The notes beneath the pieces were generated by a model. The model did not search any database. It was not told the DNA's origin and worked only from the letters and a program-made list of their open reading frames with translations. From Lichenicola sp964247735 (GTDB taxonomy: Bacteria > Pseudomonadota > Alphaproteobacteria > Acetobacterales > Acetobacteraceae), in the NCBI GenBank assembly GCA_964247735.1, contig CAXTVS010000009.1:1-64000 (forward strand): 64,000 nt of DNA, in the 5' to 3' direction. Positions 34,932 to 43,904 of this stretch are shown piece after piece. Each line of letters begins with the position of its first letter. Position 1 is the stretch's first letter. The position numbers and the translations under genes are program-made.

Positions 34932-35783
34932 TCAGAAGGTGTCGAGCACCGCTGCCGCGTCTGCAGCGAGCCCACCCAGGGCATCCCGCACCGCGACGAT
35001 ACGGCCGATCACGATCAGCGCCGGGGTCGGCAACGGGTTGCTGCGGAGCAGTTCCGGCAGGGTGGCGAGGGTGCCGACGAGCAGCTGCTGCTCGGGACTG
35101 GCGGCGCGTGAGATCGCCGCCGCGGGGGTGCCGGCCGACATCCCGGCCTCCACCAGCCGGGCCGCGATGGCACCGAGGTTGCGCACCGACATGTAGAGCA
35201 CCAGCGGTTGGTCGAGCCGCGCCAGGGCAGCCCAGTCGAGGGCGGCGACCGGGTCGGCCTCGCCTTCGGCGCTGTGGCCGGTGGCCAGCACGATCGCCTG
35301 GTTGATGCCGCGCACGGTGGCGGGGATCCCGGCCGCCGCCAGCCCGGCAAGGCCGGCGGTGAGGCCGGGCACGATCCGGAACGGGATCCCGTTCCCGGCC
35401 AGCACCAGCGCCTCCTCGGCACCGCGCCCGAACACGTAGGGGTCGCCGCCCTTCAGCCGCAGCACGCGCCTGTTCTCGCGCGCGAGGGTGACCAGGCGGG
35501 CGGAGATGTCGCTCTGGTGGATCGACGGCCGGCCGCCGCGCTTGCCGGCGAACTCGCGCACCGCGCAGGGCTGGGCCAGGTCGAGCACCCCGGGATCGAC
35601 CAGGGCGTCGTAGACGATCACGTCGGCCTGGATCAGCCCGCACAGGGCGTGGAGCGTGAGGTGGCCGCGGTCGCCGGGTCCGGCGCCGGCCAGCCAGACG
35701 TGGCCCGGCTGCAGCACCGGGCAGCGGGCGCCCAGCAGGCGGCTGATCGCGCGGTCGGGATCGAGCGGATCCGGGTCGGTCAC
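34932..35783 (-). CDS. cobA: Uroporphyrinogen-III C-methyltransferase
   Basis: 283 residues from a GTG start. Catalyses the two SAM-dependent methylations giving precorrin-2, the branch to sirohaem and cobalamin. SUMT motifs are WLAGAGPGDRGHLTLHA, VREFAGKRGG, LRLKGGDPYVFGRGAEEA and VPGLTAGLAGLAAAGIPAT. No CysG oxidase/ferrochelatase part, so it is the single-domain form. C-terminal residues after IVIGRIVAVRD are a short extension. Confidence 0.94.
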   Translation of the reverse strand: MTDPDPLDPDRAISRLLGARCPVLQPGHVWLAGAGPGDRGHLTLHALCGLIQADVIVYDALVDPGVLDLAQPCAVREFAGKRGGRPSIHQSDISARLVTLARENRRVLRLKGGDPYVFGRGAEEALVLAGNGIPFRIVPGLTAGLAGLAAAGIPATVRGINQAIVLATGHSAEGEADPVAALDWAALARLDQPLVLYMSVRNLGAIAARLVEAGMSAGTPAAAISRAASPEQQLLVGTLATLPELLRSNPLPTPALIVIGRIVAVRDALGGLAADAAAVLDTF

Positions 35784-35937
35784 GCCCGGTCCGGATCGCG
35801 ATCGGCCACGGCGTTGCGGCGATCGGGGTGCCACCGTCCCATCCTGCTGCCCCCTGCCATGAGCGTTTTTCGCTGGCAAGTCGGGTCGGCCGACCATAGA
35901 TCAGCGTGCGGCGCAGCAAAGGGGAGCATGGAGCGGA

Positions 35938-36768
35938 ATGTCGGACACGGAAGTCGTCGATGCAACGTCCGTGCTGGCGCCGCCGACCCGGACCTATGGC
36001 CACCTGAGCCCGGAGAGGGTGCTGACGGTGCACCACTGGACCGACCGGCTGTTCTCCTTCACCACCACGCGTGACCAGTCGCTCAGGTTCGAGAACGGCC
36101 AGTTCGCCATGATCGGGCTGGAGCTGGACGGCAAGCCGCTGCTGCGCGCCTACAGCATCGCCAGCGCCAACTACGAGGACCAGCTCGAGTTCCTGTCCAT
36201 CAGCGTGCCGGACGGGCCGCTGACCTCGCGGCTGTGCCGGATCGTGCCGGGCGACGTCGTGCTGGTCGGGCGCAAGCCGACCGGCACGCTGCTGATCGAC
36301 AACCTGCGTCCGGGGCGCAACCTCTACCTGCTGGCGACCGGCACCGGGCTGGCGCCGTTCCTGGCGCTGATCAAGGATCCGGCCGTCTACGAGCGGTTCG
36401 ACCGGGTGATCCTGGCACACGGCGTGCGGCTGTCCGGCGAGCTGGCCTATGCCAACCACATCCGGCACGAACTCCCGAAGCATGAGTTCCTGGGCGAGGA
36501 CGTGGCGGCCAAGCTGCTGTACTACCCGACCGTGACCCGGGAGGAGTACGAGACCACCGGCCGGCTGACCGACCTGATCGAGACCGGCAAGATCTTTGCA
36601 GATCTCGGGGTCCCGGCGCTGGATCCCGAGCACGACCGGGTGATGATCTGCGGCTCGGAGGCGATGCTGGCGGACCTGGAAGCGATGCTGCTGTCGCGCG
36701 GCTTCGACGAGGGCAACAGCGCCGTTCCCGGCGCCTACGTGGTCGAGAAGGCGTTCGCGCAGCGCTGA
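35938..36768 (+). CDS. fpr: Ferredoxin--NADP reductase
   Basis: 276 residues. FAD domain motif RAYSIASANYEDQLEF (about 72-87) with the RxYS core, NADP domain LLATGTGLAPFLALI, and the aromatic-poor C-terminus GAYVVEKAF typical of the bacterial subclass I. Transfers electrons between NADPH and ferredoxin/flavodoxin, often in oxidative-stress defence. 56 bases ahead of gor on the same strand; the two may be one transcript. Confidence 0.93.
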   Translation: MSDTEVVDATSVLAPPTRTYGHLSPERVLTVHHWTDRLFSFTTTRDQSLRFENGQFAMIGLELDGKPLLRAYSIASANYEDQLEFLSISVPDGPLTSRLCRIVPGDVVLVGRKPTGTLLIDNLRPGRNLYLLATGTGLAPFLALIKDPAVYERFDRVILAHGVRLSGELAYANHIRHELPKHEFLGEDVAAKLLYYPTVTREEYETTGRLTDLIETGKIFADLGVPALDPEHDRVMICGSEAMLADLEAMLLSRGFDEGNSAVPGAYVVEKAFAQR

Positions 36769-36824
36769 CCCCGGTCGCCGGTCCGGCGACCAGCCCGATA
36801 CCGCCGCCGCGACAGGATCCGCCC

Positions 36825-38222
36825 ATGCCCCACGACTTCGACCTGCTCGTCATCGGCGGCGGCTCCGGCGGCGTGCGCTGCGCCCGGATCGCGGCGACCC
36901 ACGGCGCCCGCGTGGCGGTGGCGGAAAGCCGGCACTGGGGTGGCACCTGCGTCAACCTCGGCTGCGTGCCGAAGAAGATGATGGTGCAGGCCAGCGAGTA
37001 CGGCGAGCACGCGCTGGACGGGCGCGGCTTCGGCTGGAGCACGGAGCCCGGCACCCATGACTGGCGCCACCTGATGGCGGTCAAGGACGCGGAGATCGCC
37101 CGCCTCAACGGTATCTACGTGCGGCTGCTGCAGAACGCGGGCGTGACCACGTTCGAGGGGCGGGCGCGGTTCGAGGACGCGCATACGGTGATGCTGGAGC
37201 CCGGGCCGCTCGACCCGGCCTTTGCGCCACGGCGGATCACCGCCGAACGGATCGTGATCGCCACCGGCAGCCGGCCGGTGGTGCAGCCGCACATCGAGGG
37301 CTACGCGCTCGGCATCGACTCCGACGCGGCGTTCCACCTGCCGGATCGGCCGGACCGGGTGACGATCGTCGGCAGCGGCTATATCGGCGTCGAGTTCTCC
37401 GGCATCTTCGCCGGCCTCGGCTCGGAGGTGCAGGTCGTCTACCGGCAGGACCTGCCGCTGCGCGGCTTCGACCGCGACCTGCGCGAGGCGCTGGCGGACG
37501 CGATGACGGCGCGCGGCATCCACGTCCATCCGGGCACGCTGCTGCACCGGATCCGGCGCCACGAGGGCGCGCTGCGGGTGACGCTGGCGGACGGGCGGGA
37601 ATGGGACACCGACCTGGTGTTCTTCGCGGTCGGCCGCACGCCGAACGTGGACGGGCTCGGCCTGGAGACCACCGGCGTCCGGACCACCGAGGAAGGCCGC
37701 ATCCTGGTCGACGCGCACAGCGAGACCGACGAGCCCGGCGTGTTCGCTATCGGCGACGTCACCAACCGCATGAACCTCACGCCGGTGGCGATCGCGGAAG
37801 GCCATGTCCTGGCCGACCGGCTCTACGGCGGCACGGTGCGGGACTGGTCGTTCGACACCACGCCCAAGGCGGTGTTCTTCTCGCCGCCGCTGGCCAGCGT
37901 CGGGTTGAGCGAGGAGGCGGCCGCCGCACGGGGGCCTGCCGACATCTACCTCGCCCGCTTCACGCCGATGCGTCACACGCTGAGCGGACGCAGGCGGCAG
38001 AGCGTGATGAAGCTGGTGGTGGACCAGGCCACCGACCGCGTGGTCGGCGTGCACATGCTGGGCGAGGACGCGCCGGAGATGATGCAGGGCCTGGCGATCG
38101 CCGTCACGGGCGGCCTGACCAAGGCGGACTTCGACCGCACGATCGGCATCCATCCCACGTCGGCGGAGGAGTTCGTGACGCTTCGCACCCGGACCCGGAC
38201 CGTCGGCGAAGCGCGGGGCTGA
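36825..38222 (+). CDS. gor: Glutathione-disulfide reductase
   Basis: 465 residues, plant/bacterial type. FAD motif LLVIGGGSGGVRCARIA, redox disulfide WGGTCVNLGCVPKKMM (Cys about 43 and 48), NAD(P) motif VTIVGSGYIGVEFSGIFAGLG, FAIGDVTNRMNLTPVAI and the active-site histidine in IGIHPTSAEEFVTL. The last part accepts protons at the glutathione site. Keeps glutathione reduced; the GST at 20505 uses the same pool. Confidence 0.96.
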   Translation: MPHDFDLLVIGGGSGGVRCARIAATHGARVAVAESRHWGGTCVNLGCVPKKMMVQASEYGEHALDGRGFGWSTEPGTHDWRHLMAVKDAEIARLNGIYVRLLQNAGVTTFEGRARFEDAHTVMLEPGPLDPAFAPRRITAERIVIATGSRPVVQPHIEGYALGIDSDAAFHLPDRPDRVTIVGSGYIGVEFSGIFAGLGSEVQVVYRQDLPLRGFDRDLREALADAMTARGIHVHPGTLLHRIRRHEGALRVTLADGREWDTDLVFFAVGRTPNVDGLGLETTGVRTTEEGRILVDAHSETDEPGVFAIGDVTNRMNLTPVAIAEGHVLADRLYGGTVRDWSFDTTPKAVFFSPPLASVGLSEEAAAARGPADIYLARFTPMRHTLSGRRRQSVMKLVVDQATDRVVGVHMLGEDAPEMMQGLAIAVTGGLTKADFDRTIGIHPTSAEEFVTLRTRTRTVGEARG

Positions 38223-38373
38223 GGCACAGCAGCAGCGGGAATACGACGAGACAGGCAGAAGGCTCCCGTCCGGTTGCGAAGGATCGGCGTCACCCGAACA
38301 GGAAACCGCGTCTGGAAGGCGCCGCCGATGCGGTGCGTGATCCTTGCGTCCGGCGTTGCCGGCTCAACCGGGC

Positions 38374-39258
38374 CTAGTAGCGGACGGAGAACCCGACAAA
38401 CGGCGACCAGTCGGGCGCGGACCGGTTGAGGCCGACATAGACTCCGCCGTCGAGCTCGAAGTTGTGGCCGATCACCCACTGCAGCGTGCCGTCGATCGTG
38501 TTCTGGTCGCCGGTGTTGTGGTCGGCCTCGTCGTCCAGCGCCAGCTCGAGCGCCGCGGTCACCGTGGTTCCCGGGATCTGGCGGTTCAGGTTGAGGATGA
38601 GCTGGGTGTCGCCGTGCAGGCCGGGCTTGTTGGCGTTGTCGAGCAGGCCCGCTCCCGGCTCCACCGTGATCGAGAACTGCTTCGGCAGCGGCAGCACGAC
38701 AGGCAGCGCCACCGTGTACTGCGCCGACGACTCGCGGATCCCGGACGCCCCGTTCGGCAGCTCGACGAAGCCGACGAGGCCGACGCCTTGGCTGCCGTCG
38801 CCATCGTTGCCGAGGAAGTTGACCTTGCCCCCGAGCTGCAGGTCGCCGAGGCCCTGGCCGGACTGCCGGCCGTTGCCGATCCGGCTGCGCGTCACCTGGC
38901 TCTCGTAGAGCGGCAGCACGGCGTCCAGTTCCGCCCAGTCGTTCAGGCCGACCTTGAGGTTCGGGTCCAGGATCGTGGTCGAGCGCATGGTGCTGTCGTC
39001 CGGCGACCAGTGGTCCCAGGAGTAGAGCCAGAAGTCGCTTTCGAGCTGGAGGTGTCCGGCATCCACGGTGAACGGGCTGAACGACTTGCCGGGGCGGTCG
39101 GTCTCCAGGGGACGCAGCAGCGCGTCCGGCGTCGGGTCGAACAGGGTGTAGCCGCTCTTGTCGGCAGCCGGAGGAGCAGGATCGGTCTGCGCGCTCGCAG
39201 CACCCGCCGGCAGGAGCAGCGTTCCTGCCAGGGCCGTCCAGAGGTGCTGCCGTTTCAT
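38374..39258 (-). CDS. Outer-membrane transporter-like beta-barrel (phenol meta-pathway type)
   Basis: 294 residues. Signal peptide MKRQHLWTALAGTLLLPAGAASAQ, then PLETDRPGKSFSPFTVDAGHLQLESDF, the usual start of the MetA-pathway-phenol/transporter family, followed by alternating amphipathic strands and a C-terminal aromatic FVGFSVRY that fits Bam recognition. Likely a small outer-membrane channel; solute unknown. Converges on gor; I see no strong terminator in the 150 bases between. Confidence 0.8.
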   Translation of the reverse strand: MKRQHLWTALAGTLLLPAGAASAQTDPAPPAADKSGYTLFDPTPDALLRPLETDRPGKSFSPFTVDAGHLQLESDFWLYSWDHWSPDDSTMRSTTILDPNLKVGLNDWAELDAVLPLYESQVTRSRIGNGRQSGQGLGDLQLGGKVNFLGNDGDGSQGVGLVGFVELPNGASGIRESSAQYTVALPVVLPLPKQFSITVEPGAGLLDNANKPGLHGDTQLILNLNRQIPGTTVTAALELALDDEADHNTGDQNTIDGTLQWVIGHNFELDGGVYVGLNRSAPDWSPFVGFSVRY

Positions 39259-39337
39259 GTCGCCGCTGCTCCCGCGTGGGCCGCCTGCTGCCTGCACCGG
39301 TCTTCTACATGCGCGGGCGCGGCGGCGACAGGCTCCG

Positions 39338-39667
39338 TCACGCCTTGCCGCGCAAGCGCAGGCTGGCCTGGTTGAGCGGCGACAGCAGCGTGGGAGTGGC
39401 GACGATGCGTTCGGCATGCTCCACCGCTGCCGACAGCTGCGACAGGCTCAGGTGCCGGATGGCCGGGCGGCGCACTACCGTGTCCCAGCGCGCACCCAAC
39501 GCCGCGTCCAGGCACACCCGCTTGAAGCAGTGGTCGAGCCGGATCGGCCACCCCTGCTCCGCCGCCATCGCCGGCAGCACCGTGCCGGTCAGCAGGACCC
39601 AACGGGCGAGCAGGACGGCGCGACGTTCGGCGTCGCCGCCGGCCGGGGGAAGGGGCAGGATCGTCAT
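39338..39667 (-). CDS. Small conserved-looking hypothetical protein
   Basis: 109 residues: RAVLLARWVLLTGTVLPAMA, QGWPIRLDHCFKRVCLDAALG and SPLNQASLRLRGK. Compositionally like a real gene, and a similar short protein occurs in related bacteria from memory (sometimes labelled GCN5-related, without an acetyl-CoA motif here). No function claimed. It runs opposite to the eight-gene operon that begins at 39936. Confidence 0.6.
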   Translation of the reverse strand: MTILPLPPAGGDAERRAVLLARWVLLTGTVLPAMAAEQGWPIRLDHCFKRVCLDAALGARWDTVVRRPAIRHLSLSQLSAAVEHAERIVATPTLLSPLNQASLRLRGKA

Positions 39668-39935
39668 CGGCCGCCAGGATCGCCGGATCCCGTCCGGCCG
39701 GACAGGAAGTCCACGGGGGAGCCGGTCGTCCGGCAGGCGACGGACCAACACTCGTTCGTGATCGGAGGCCGGCAGACGAGGTCCCGATGCACCCCTATGT
39801 AACGCTCCGCGGTTCTCGACGACAGGTCACCATGACGTTTCTGCAAGCGACCGCCATGCCCGGGCCATGTGGCCCGCTACCGGTGGGTCTGCTGCTGGTG
39901 CCCGGGCGGCGCCTTCCGTCCGGCCGGACCGGCTG

Positions 39936-40841
39936 GTGACACAGCCAATCGAGGCGCTCGCCCGGTTCGGCACCGTTGCGCGCGACCTGTCCGAGCTGAA
40001 GCGGATGCGGGACCAGTCCACCACCGACAGCGTCGCCGAGCGTTTGTTCCGCTCGGCCTGGGCGGCGTTGGCGGAGGGGACCGAGCCCTGGTCGGTCTGT
40101 CTGCAGATAGTGGCCGACGCGCTGGTCGCGACCCGGCTGGCCGGGATCGACGCCGGGCTGCTCCGGGACATGGAGGTGGACCGCCAGGCGCGGGACGCGA
40201 TCCTGCGTCGCGGCTTCGACGACGCCGCGGGCGCTTTGTCATCGGACGTCATGGCGCCGGTGCGGGACGCGGTGGGCGGCCTGCGAACGGCCGCCGGGCA
40301 CCAAACTCCGTTCGTGGACAGGCTGATCCGCCAGCCGCGCGCGGGTGCCACGTCGCCCGGCAAGCCGCGCCTGGCGCTGGAGCCGGCGGAAAGCCATGGC
40401 GACCACTGCCTGGTGGTGGGCGTGCTGGGCGCGCTGATCGCCCTGCATGGCGACGCCGATCCGGCGCGGGCCTTCCTGGCCGGCCTAGCGCATCACCTGC
40501 ACAACGCCCGGCTGCCGGATACCGGGTTCGCCGGCGAGGTGATGCTGGGCGACCAGCTGCTGCCGCTGATGCGACGCCTGACGGAGGGCGAGCTCCGGAC
40601 GCTGCCGCCGGCGCTCCGGGTGCGGGTGGAGGACGCGCTGGCACCGATCGCGGACGCCGGGACCGCCGAAGGCCGCGCCTTCAACGCCGCCGACGTGATC
40701 GACCGCGTGCTGCAGGCGCACCACCATGGCCGCGCCAGCGCCTTCACCGTGGACCAGGCGCTGGGCGACCTCCAGCTGGTGCATGAAGGGCCGCTGCAGG
40801 CGTTCCACCTGCGCGTCCTGTCCACGCTCGGCCTGCTGTGA
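39936..40841 (+). CDS. Degenerate HD-domain-like protein, first gene of the YcaO operon
   Basis: 301 residues from the GTG at 39936 (an in-frame ATG at 39867 is possible). The middle reads HGDHCLVVGVLGALIALHG then AFLAGLAHHLHNARLPD, which has the spacing of an HD phosphohydrolase (H...HD...), but the HD dyad is replaced by HN. A later DVIDRVLQAHHHG would supply the last ligand. So HD-like fold with altered metal site; not a standard hydrolase. The next gene overlaps it by four bases (GTGA). Unknown function. Confidence 0.6.
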   Translation: MTQPIEALARFGTVARDLSELKRMRDQSTTDSVAERLFRSAWAALAEGTEPWSVCLQIVADALVATRLAGIDAGLLRDMEVDRQARDAILRRGFDDAAGALSSDVMAPVRDAVGGLRTAAGHQTPFVDRLIRQPRAGATSPGKPRLALEPAESHGDHCLVVGVLGALIALHGDADPARAFLAGLAHHLHNARLPDTGFAGEVMLGDQLLPLMRRLTEGELRTLPPALRVRVEDALAPIADAGTAEGRAFNAADVIDRVLQAHHHGRASAFTVDQALGDLQLVHEGPLQAFHLRVLSTLGLL

Positions 40842-42013
40842 CGGCGGCCTGGCCGGCGGGGGCGCTGCGCAGCCCGACATCCGGACGGATCCTGGAGCCG
40901 CGTGGCGACGCCCTGCTCGTCTCGGACGGCGAGGCCTGGCCGGTGATCGACGGCATCCCGTTCCTGCGCGGCAACCGCGGCAGGCTGGCGGCCGAGGCGG
41001 TGCGGCTGATCGAGGCCGGCGAGACCGAACGGGCCACGGCCGTGCTGCTGCGGGACCAGGATCCGTATGCGCCCGATCCGCCTCCTGCGGTCGAGGCCTG
41101 CGAGCGGATCGTGCGCGAGCGGGACGGCCTGGGCTTCCGCACGGCCATGGCCGCACTCGGGTTCGGCCGGGTCGGCGACTACTTCGCCCATCGCTGGACC
41201 GACCCCACCTTCCTGTCCGGCCTTGCGCTGTTGGGCGAGGCGCTGCCGGCCGGGTCCGCTTCCGTGTTCGAGCTGGCCTGCGGCGCCGGGCACTTCCTGT
41301 CGGCGCTACGCCGCGCGGGGGTGCAGGCGGCGGGTGGAGACCTGGTGTTCGCCAAGCTGTGGCTGGCCCGGCACTTCGTCAGCCCGAACGCGCGGCTGGT
41401 CTGCTTCGATGCCGAGGCGCCGTGGCCGGTCGAGGACGGCGAGGCCGGCACGGTGTTCTGCCACGACGCGTTCTACTTCCTGCCGGACAAGCCGGGAATC
41501 GCGTCCCGGATGAAGCGGCTGGCCGGGCCCGGCGGCACCGTGGCGGTCGGCCATGCTCACAACGCCGACGCCCCGAATCATTCCTCCGGAGCGCCGCTGA
41601 CGGTGGCGGACTATGCGGCGCTGTTCCCGGGTGCACGGCTGTTCGACGACGCCGAGCTGACCGCAGCCTTCGCCGCCGGTCGCGCGGCGGTGGCCGCCGA
41701 GGCGCAGGCGCTCCGGTCGGTGGCCGCGGTGTCGCTGCTTTGGCGGGCGGACGGCGTCGCCGGGGCGGGGGCCCGCCGGACCGGCTTCGGCACCGAGGCG
41801 GGCCCGGTGCTGCGGCTCAATCCGCTCTACCGGCGCGCTCCGGACGGGGCGGAGATCGCCTGGCCGAGCCTCCGCTACGAGCAGGAATACGCTGCCCTCG
41901 CGACCTATCCGACCCGCTGGCATGGCCCGGATGCGATCGACCGCACGGATCGGCCGGAGGTCGAGGCGCTGCTGCGCCGGCGCGTCTACGTCGAGTTGCC
42001 GGACCGATGGTAG
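40838..42013 (+). CDS. SAM-dependent methyltransferase with Trm112-like N-terminus
   Basis: 391 residues. Residues 1-55 (SPTSGRILEPRGDALLVSDG, PVIDGIPFLRG) look like a Trm112p-type domain that has lost its cysteines. The Rossmann domain has motif I SVFELACGAGHFLSALRRAG (about 131-150), AGGDLVFAKLWLARH, VFCHDAFYFLPDKPG and a C-terminal extension of about 130 residues (ending RVYVELPDRW). GTG start within GTGA. Substrate probably the product of this operon (inference). Confidence 0.8.
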   Translation: MTAAWPAGALRSPTSGRILEPRGDALLVSDGEAWPVIDGIPFLRGNRGRLAAEAVRLIEAGETERATAVLLRDQDPYAPDPPPAVEACERIVRERDGLGFRTAMAALGFGRVGDYFAHRWTDPTFLSGLALLGEALPAGSASVFELACGAGHFLSALRRAGVQAAGGDLVFAKLWLARHFVSPNARLVCFDAEAPWPVEDGEAGTVFCHDAFYFLPDKPGIASRMKRLAGPGGTVAVGHAHNADAPNHSSGAPLTVADYAALFPGARLFDDAELTAAFAAGRAAVAAEAQALRSVAAVSLLWRADGVAGAGARRTGFGTEAGPVLRLNPLYRRAPDGAEIAWPSLRYEQEYAALATYPTRWHGPDAIDRTDRPEVEALLRRRVYVELPDRW

Positions 42014-43047
42014 CGGCGATGACCTCCGACCGCATCGGCTGGGGCATCGTCGGCTGCGGCTGGGTCTCGCGCGACTTCGCGGTCCCCGCCATCGCTGCCA
42101 GCCGCAACGGCCGGCTGCTGGCGCTGTGCGATCCTGATCCGGCCGCGCTCCACGCCATCGCGCCGGAGGCGCGTGACGTCGCGCGCAGCACCGCGATCGA
42201 GCAGTTCCTCCGCACTCCCGGGCTGCAGGCGGTCTACGTCGCGGCACCGAACCACGCGCATCGGCCGCTGGTCGAGGCCGCCGCCGCCGCGGGCAAACCG
42301 GTGCTGTGCGAGAAGCCGATGGCGACCATGACCGCCGATGCCGAGGCGATGGTGGCGGCCTGCGCCCGCGCCGGCGTGTTCTACGCCACCGCGTTCGACC
42401 AGCGCTTCCATCCCGCGCACCGCAAGGCGGCGGAGCTCCTGCGGGCCGGCGCGGTCGGCCGGGTGGCGGCGATCCGCATCGTCTATGCCTGCTGGGTGGG
42501 TGCTGCGTGGTCGGCGGACAACTGGCGCATCGACCCGGCAAGGGCCGGCGGTGGCGCGTTCTTCGACCTGGCGCCGCACGGGCTGGACCTCGTGGCAATG
42601 CTGCTCGGCGAGCCGCTGGAGGAAGCGGCGATCCTGGGCCAGCGCCGCGTGCACGCCTACGCGCAGGCGCCGGGCGGCGTGGACGATGGTGCGATGGTGG
42701 TCGCGAGCACCCGGTGTGGCGTGCTGGCGCAGCTCCACGTCGCCTACAACTGTCCGGAGTGCCTGCCGCGGCGGCGGCTGGAGATCGTCGGCGACGGCGG
42801 GCAGCTCACCCTGCTCGACACCATGGGCCAGACGCCGGGCGGCAGCCTGACCCTGACGACCGCCGCCGGCACGCGGGAGATCGCGGTCGAGGGGATCGAG
42901 CGCTCGCCGTTCGCGTTGCAGGTCGAGGCGTTCGCCGACCACCTGCTCGGCCGCCAGCCGTTCGGGTTCGAGCCGCAGGGAGACCTGCGCACCATGACCC
43001 TGTTGTCCCGCCTGCGCGACGCCATCGCCGACCACGGAGCCCGCTGA
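42007..43047 (+). CDS. Gfo/Idh/MocA family oxidoreductase
   Basis: 346 residues from ATG 42007 (or 342 from 42019). NAD(P)-binding WGIVGCGWVSRDFAVPAI, LLALCDPDPAAL, YVAAPNHAHRPLVEAAAAAGK and the family's catalytic-lysine motif VLCEKPMATMTADAE. Later DPARAGGGAFFDLAPHGLDLV fits the substrate face with an aspartate and a histidine. The family oxidises or epimerises sugars and inositols. It overlaps the upstream methyltransferase stop by seven bases. Confidence 0.88.
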   Translation: MVAAMTSDRIGWGIVGCGWVSRDFAVPAIAASRNGRLLALCDPDPAALHAIAPEARDVARSTAIEQFLRTPGLQAVYVAAPNHAHRPLVEAAAAAGKPVLCEKPMATMTADAEAMVAACARAGVFYATAFDQRFHPAHRKAAELLRAGAVGRVAAIRIVYACWVGAAWSADNWRIDPARAGGGAFFDLAPHGLDLVAMLLGEPLEEAAILGQRRVHAYAQAPGGVDDGAMVVASTRCGVLAQLHVAYNCPECLPRRRLEIVGDGGQLTLLDTMGQTPGGSLTLTTAAGTREIAVEGIERSPFALQVEAFADHLLGRQPFGFEPQGDLRTMTLLSRLRDAIADHGAR

Positions 43048-43049
43048 CC

Positions 43050-43904
43050 ATGCCGCTTTCGCCGTTCGCATGCAGCAACTGCGGGCACTGGCAGATGTAC
43101 TTCGCAGTGCCGCCGCACTGCCCGATCTGCTCGGACGTGCGCAACGACCTACCGGAAGATGGCTGGGACTTCCGCACCCCCGAGCAGGTCGAGTCCGGGC
43201 TTCGCCACCACCGGCGCGAGGTGATCCCGGGCGTGTGGGAGTTCTGGACCACGCCGCGCTTCGGGCTGGACAGCCATGGCTGGCTGCTGCTCGAGCCGGA
43301 GGGCAACGTCGCCTTCGAGGCGGCGCCCAGCTACGACGACGACGCCCTGGAGGCGATCGCCGGGCTCGGCGGCATCGCCATCCTGGCCGCCTCGCACCCG
43401 CACGGCTACGGCGCGCTCTGGCAGCTGCAGCGGCGCTTCGACCCGCCCCTGCTGATCCAGAAGGAGGATCTGCAGTGGACCAAGGCGTTCCGGGTCACCC
43501 ATCCCTGGGACGAGCGGCACGAGGTCCTGCCGGGGCTGGTGCTGCACCATACCGGCGGCCATTACGAGGGCCACGCGATCCTGCATGACGCCCGCCGCCG
43601 CGCGGTGTTCGTGGGCGACGCCCTGAAGCTCGACCTCGATGACGATGGCCGGGTGAGGGCGCTGTCCTGCCACAAGGCGTTCCACAAGCAGATCCCGCTG
43701 TCGCCGAACGAGGCGCGCCGCTACCGCGCGGTGTTCGAGGGGATCGACTTCGACACCGTGTTCACCCCGTTCGAGTGCGCGGTGGGCGTGCCGAAGGCGG
43801 CGGTGCTGGAGCTGCTCGACCGCATGGTGGACGGGGGCGCGTCCACGCGGCCCGTGCCGATCCCGGTCCTGATGCCGGCCGGTACCGCATGGACCGCCGC
43901 ATGA
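43050..43904 (+). CDS. Zinc-ribbon plus metallo-beta-lactamase-fold protein with degenerate metal site
   Basis: 284 residues. N-terminal ribbon FACSNCGH...PHCPICSD (Cys8, 11, 24, 27). The MBL-fold part has LAASHPHGYGALW where HxHxDH is expected: His116 and His118 are kept, but the Asp and His become Tyr120 and Gly121. Third-ligand region HHTGGHYEGHAILH and VFVGDALKLD are present. So at most one metal site is complete. Known relatives are hydrolases or non-catalytic; the zinc ribbon suggests protein or nucleic-acid contact. Two bases after the preceding stop. Confidence 0.78.
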   Translation: MPLSPFACSNCGHWQMYFAVPPHCPICSDVRNDLPEDGWDFRTPEQVESGLRHHRREVIPGVWEFWTTPRFGLDSHGWLLLEPEGNVAFEAAPSYDDDALEAIAGLGGIAILAASHPHGYGALWQLQRRFDPPLLIQKEDLQWTKAFRVTHPWDERHEVLPGLVLHHTGGHYEGHAILHDARRRAVFVGDALKLDLDDDGRVRALSCHKAFHKQIPLSPNEARRYRAVFEGIDFDTVFTPFECAVGVPKAAVLELLDRMVDGGASTRPVPIPVLMPAGTAWTAA

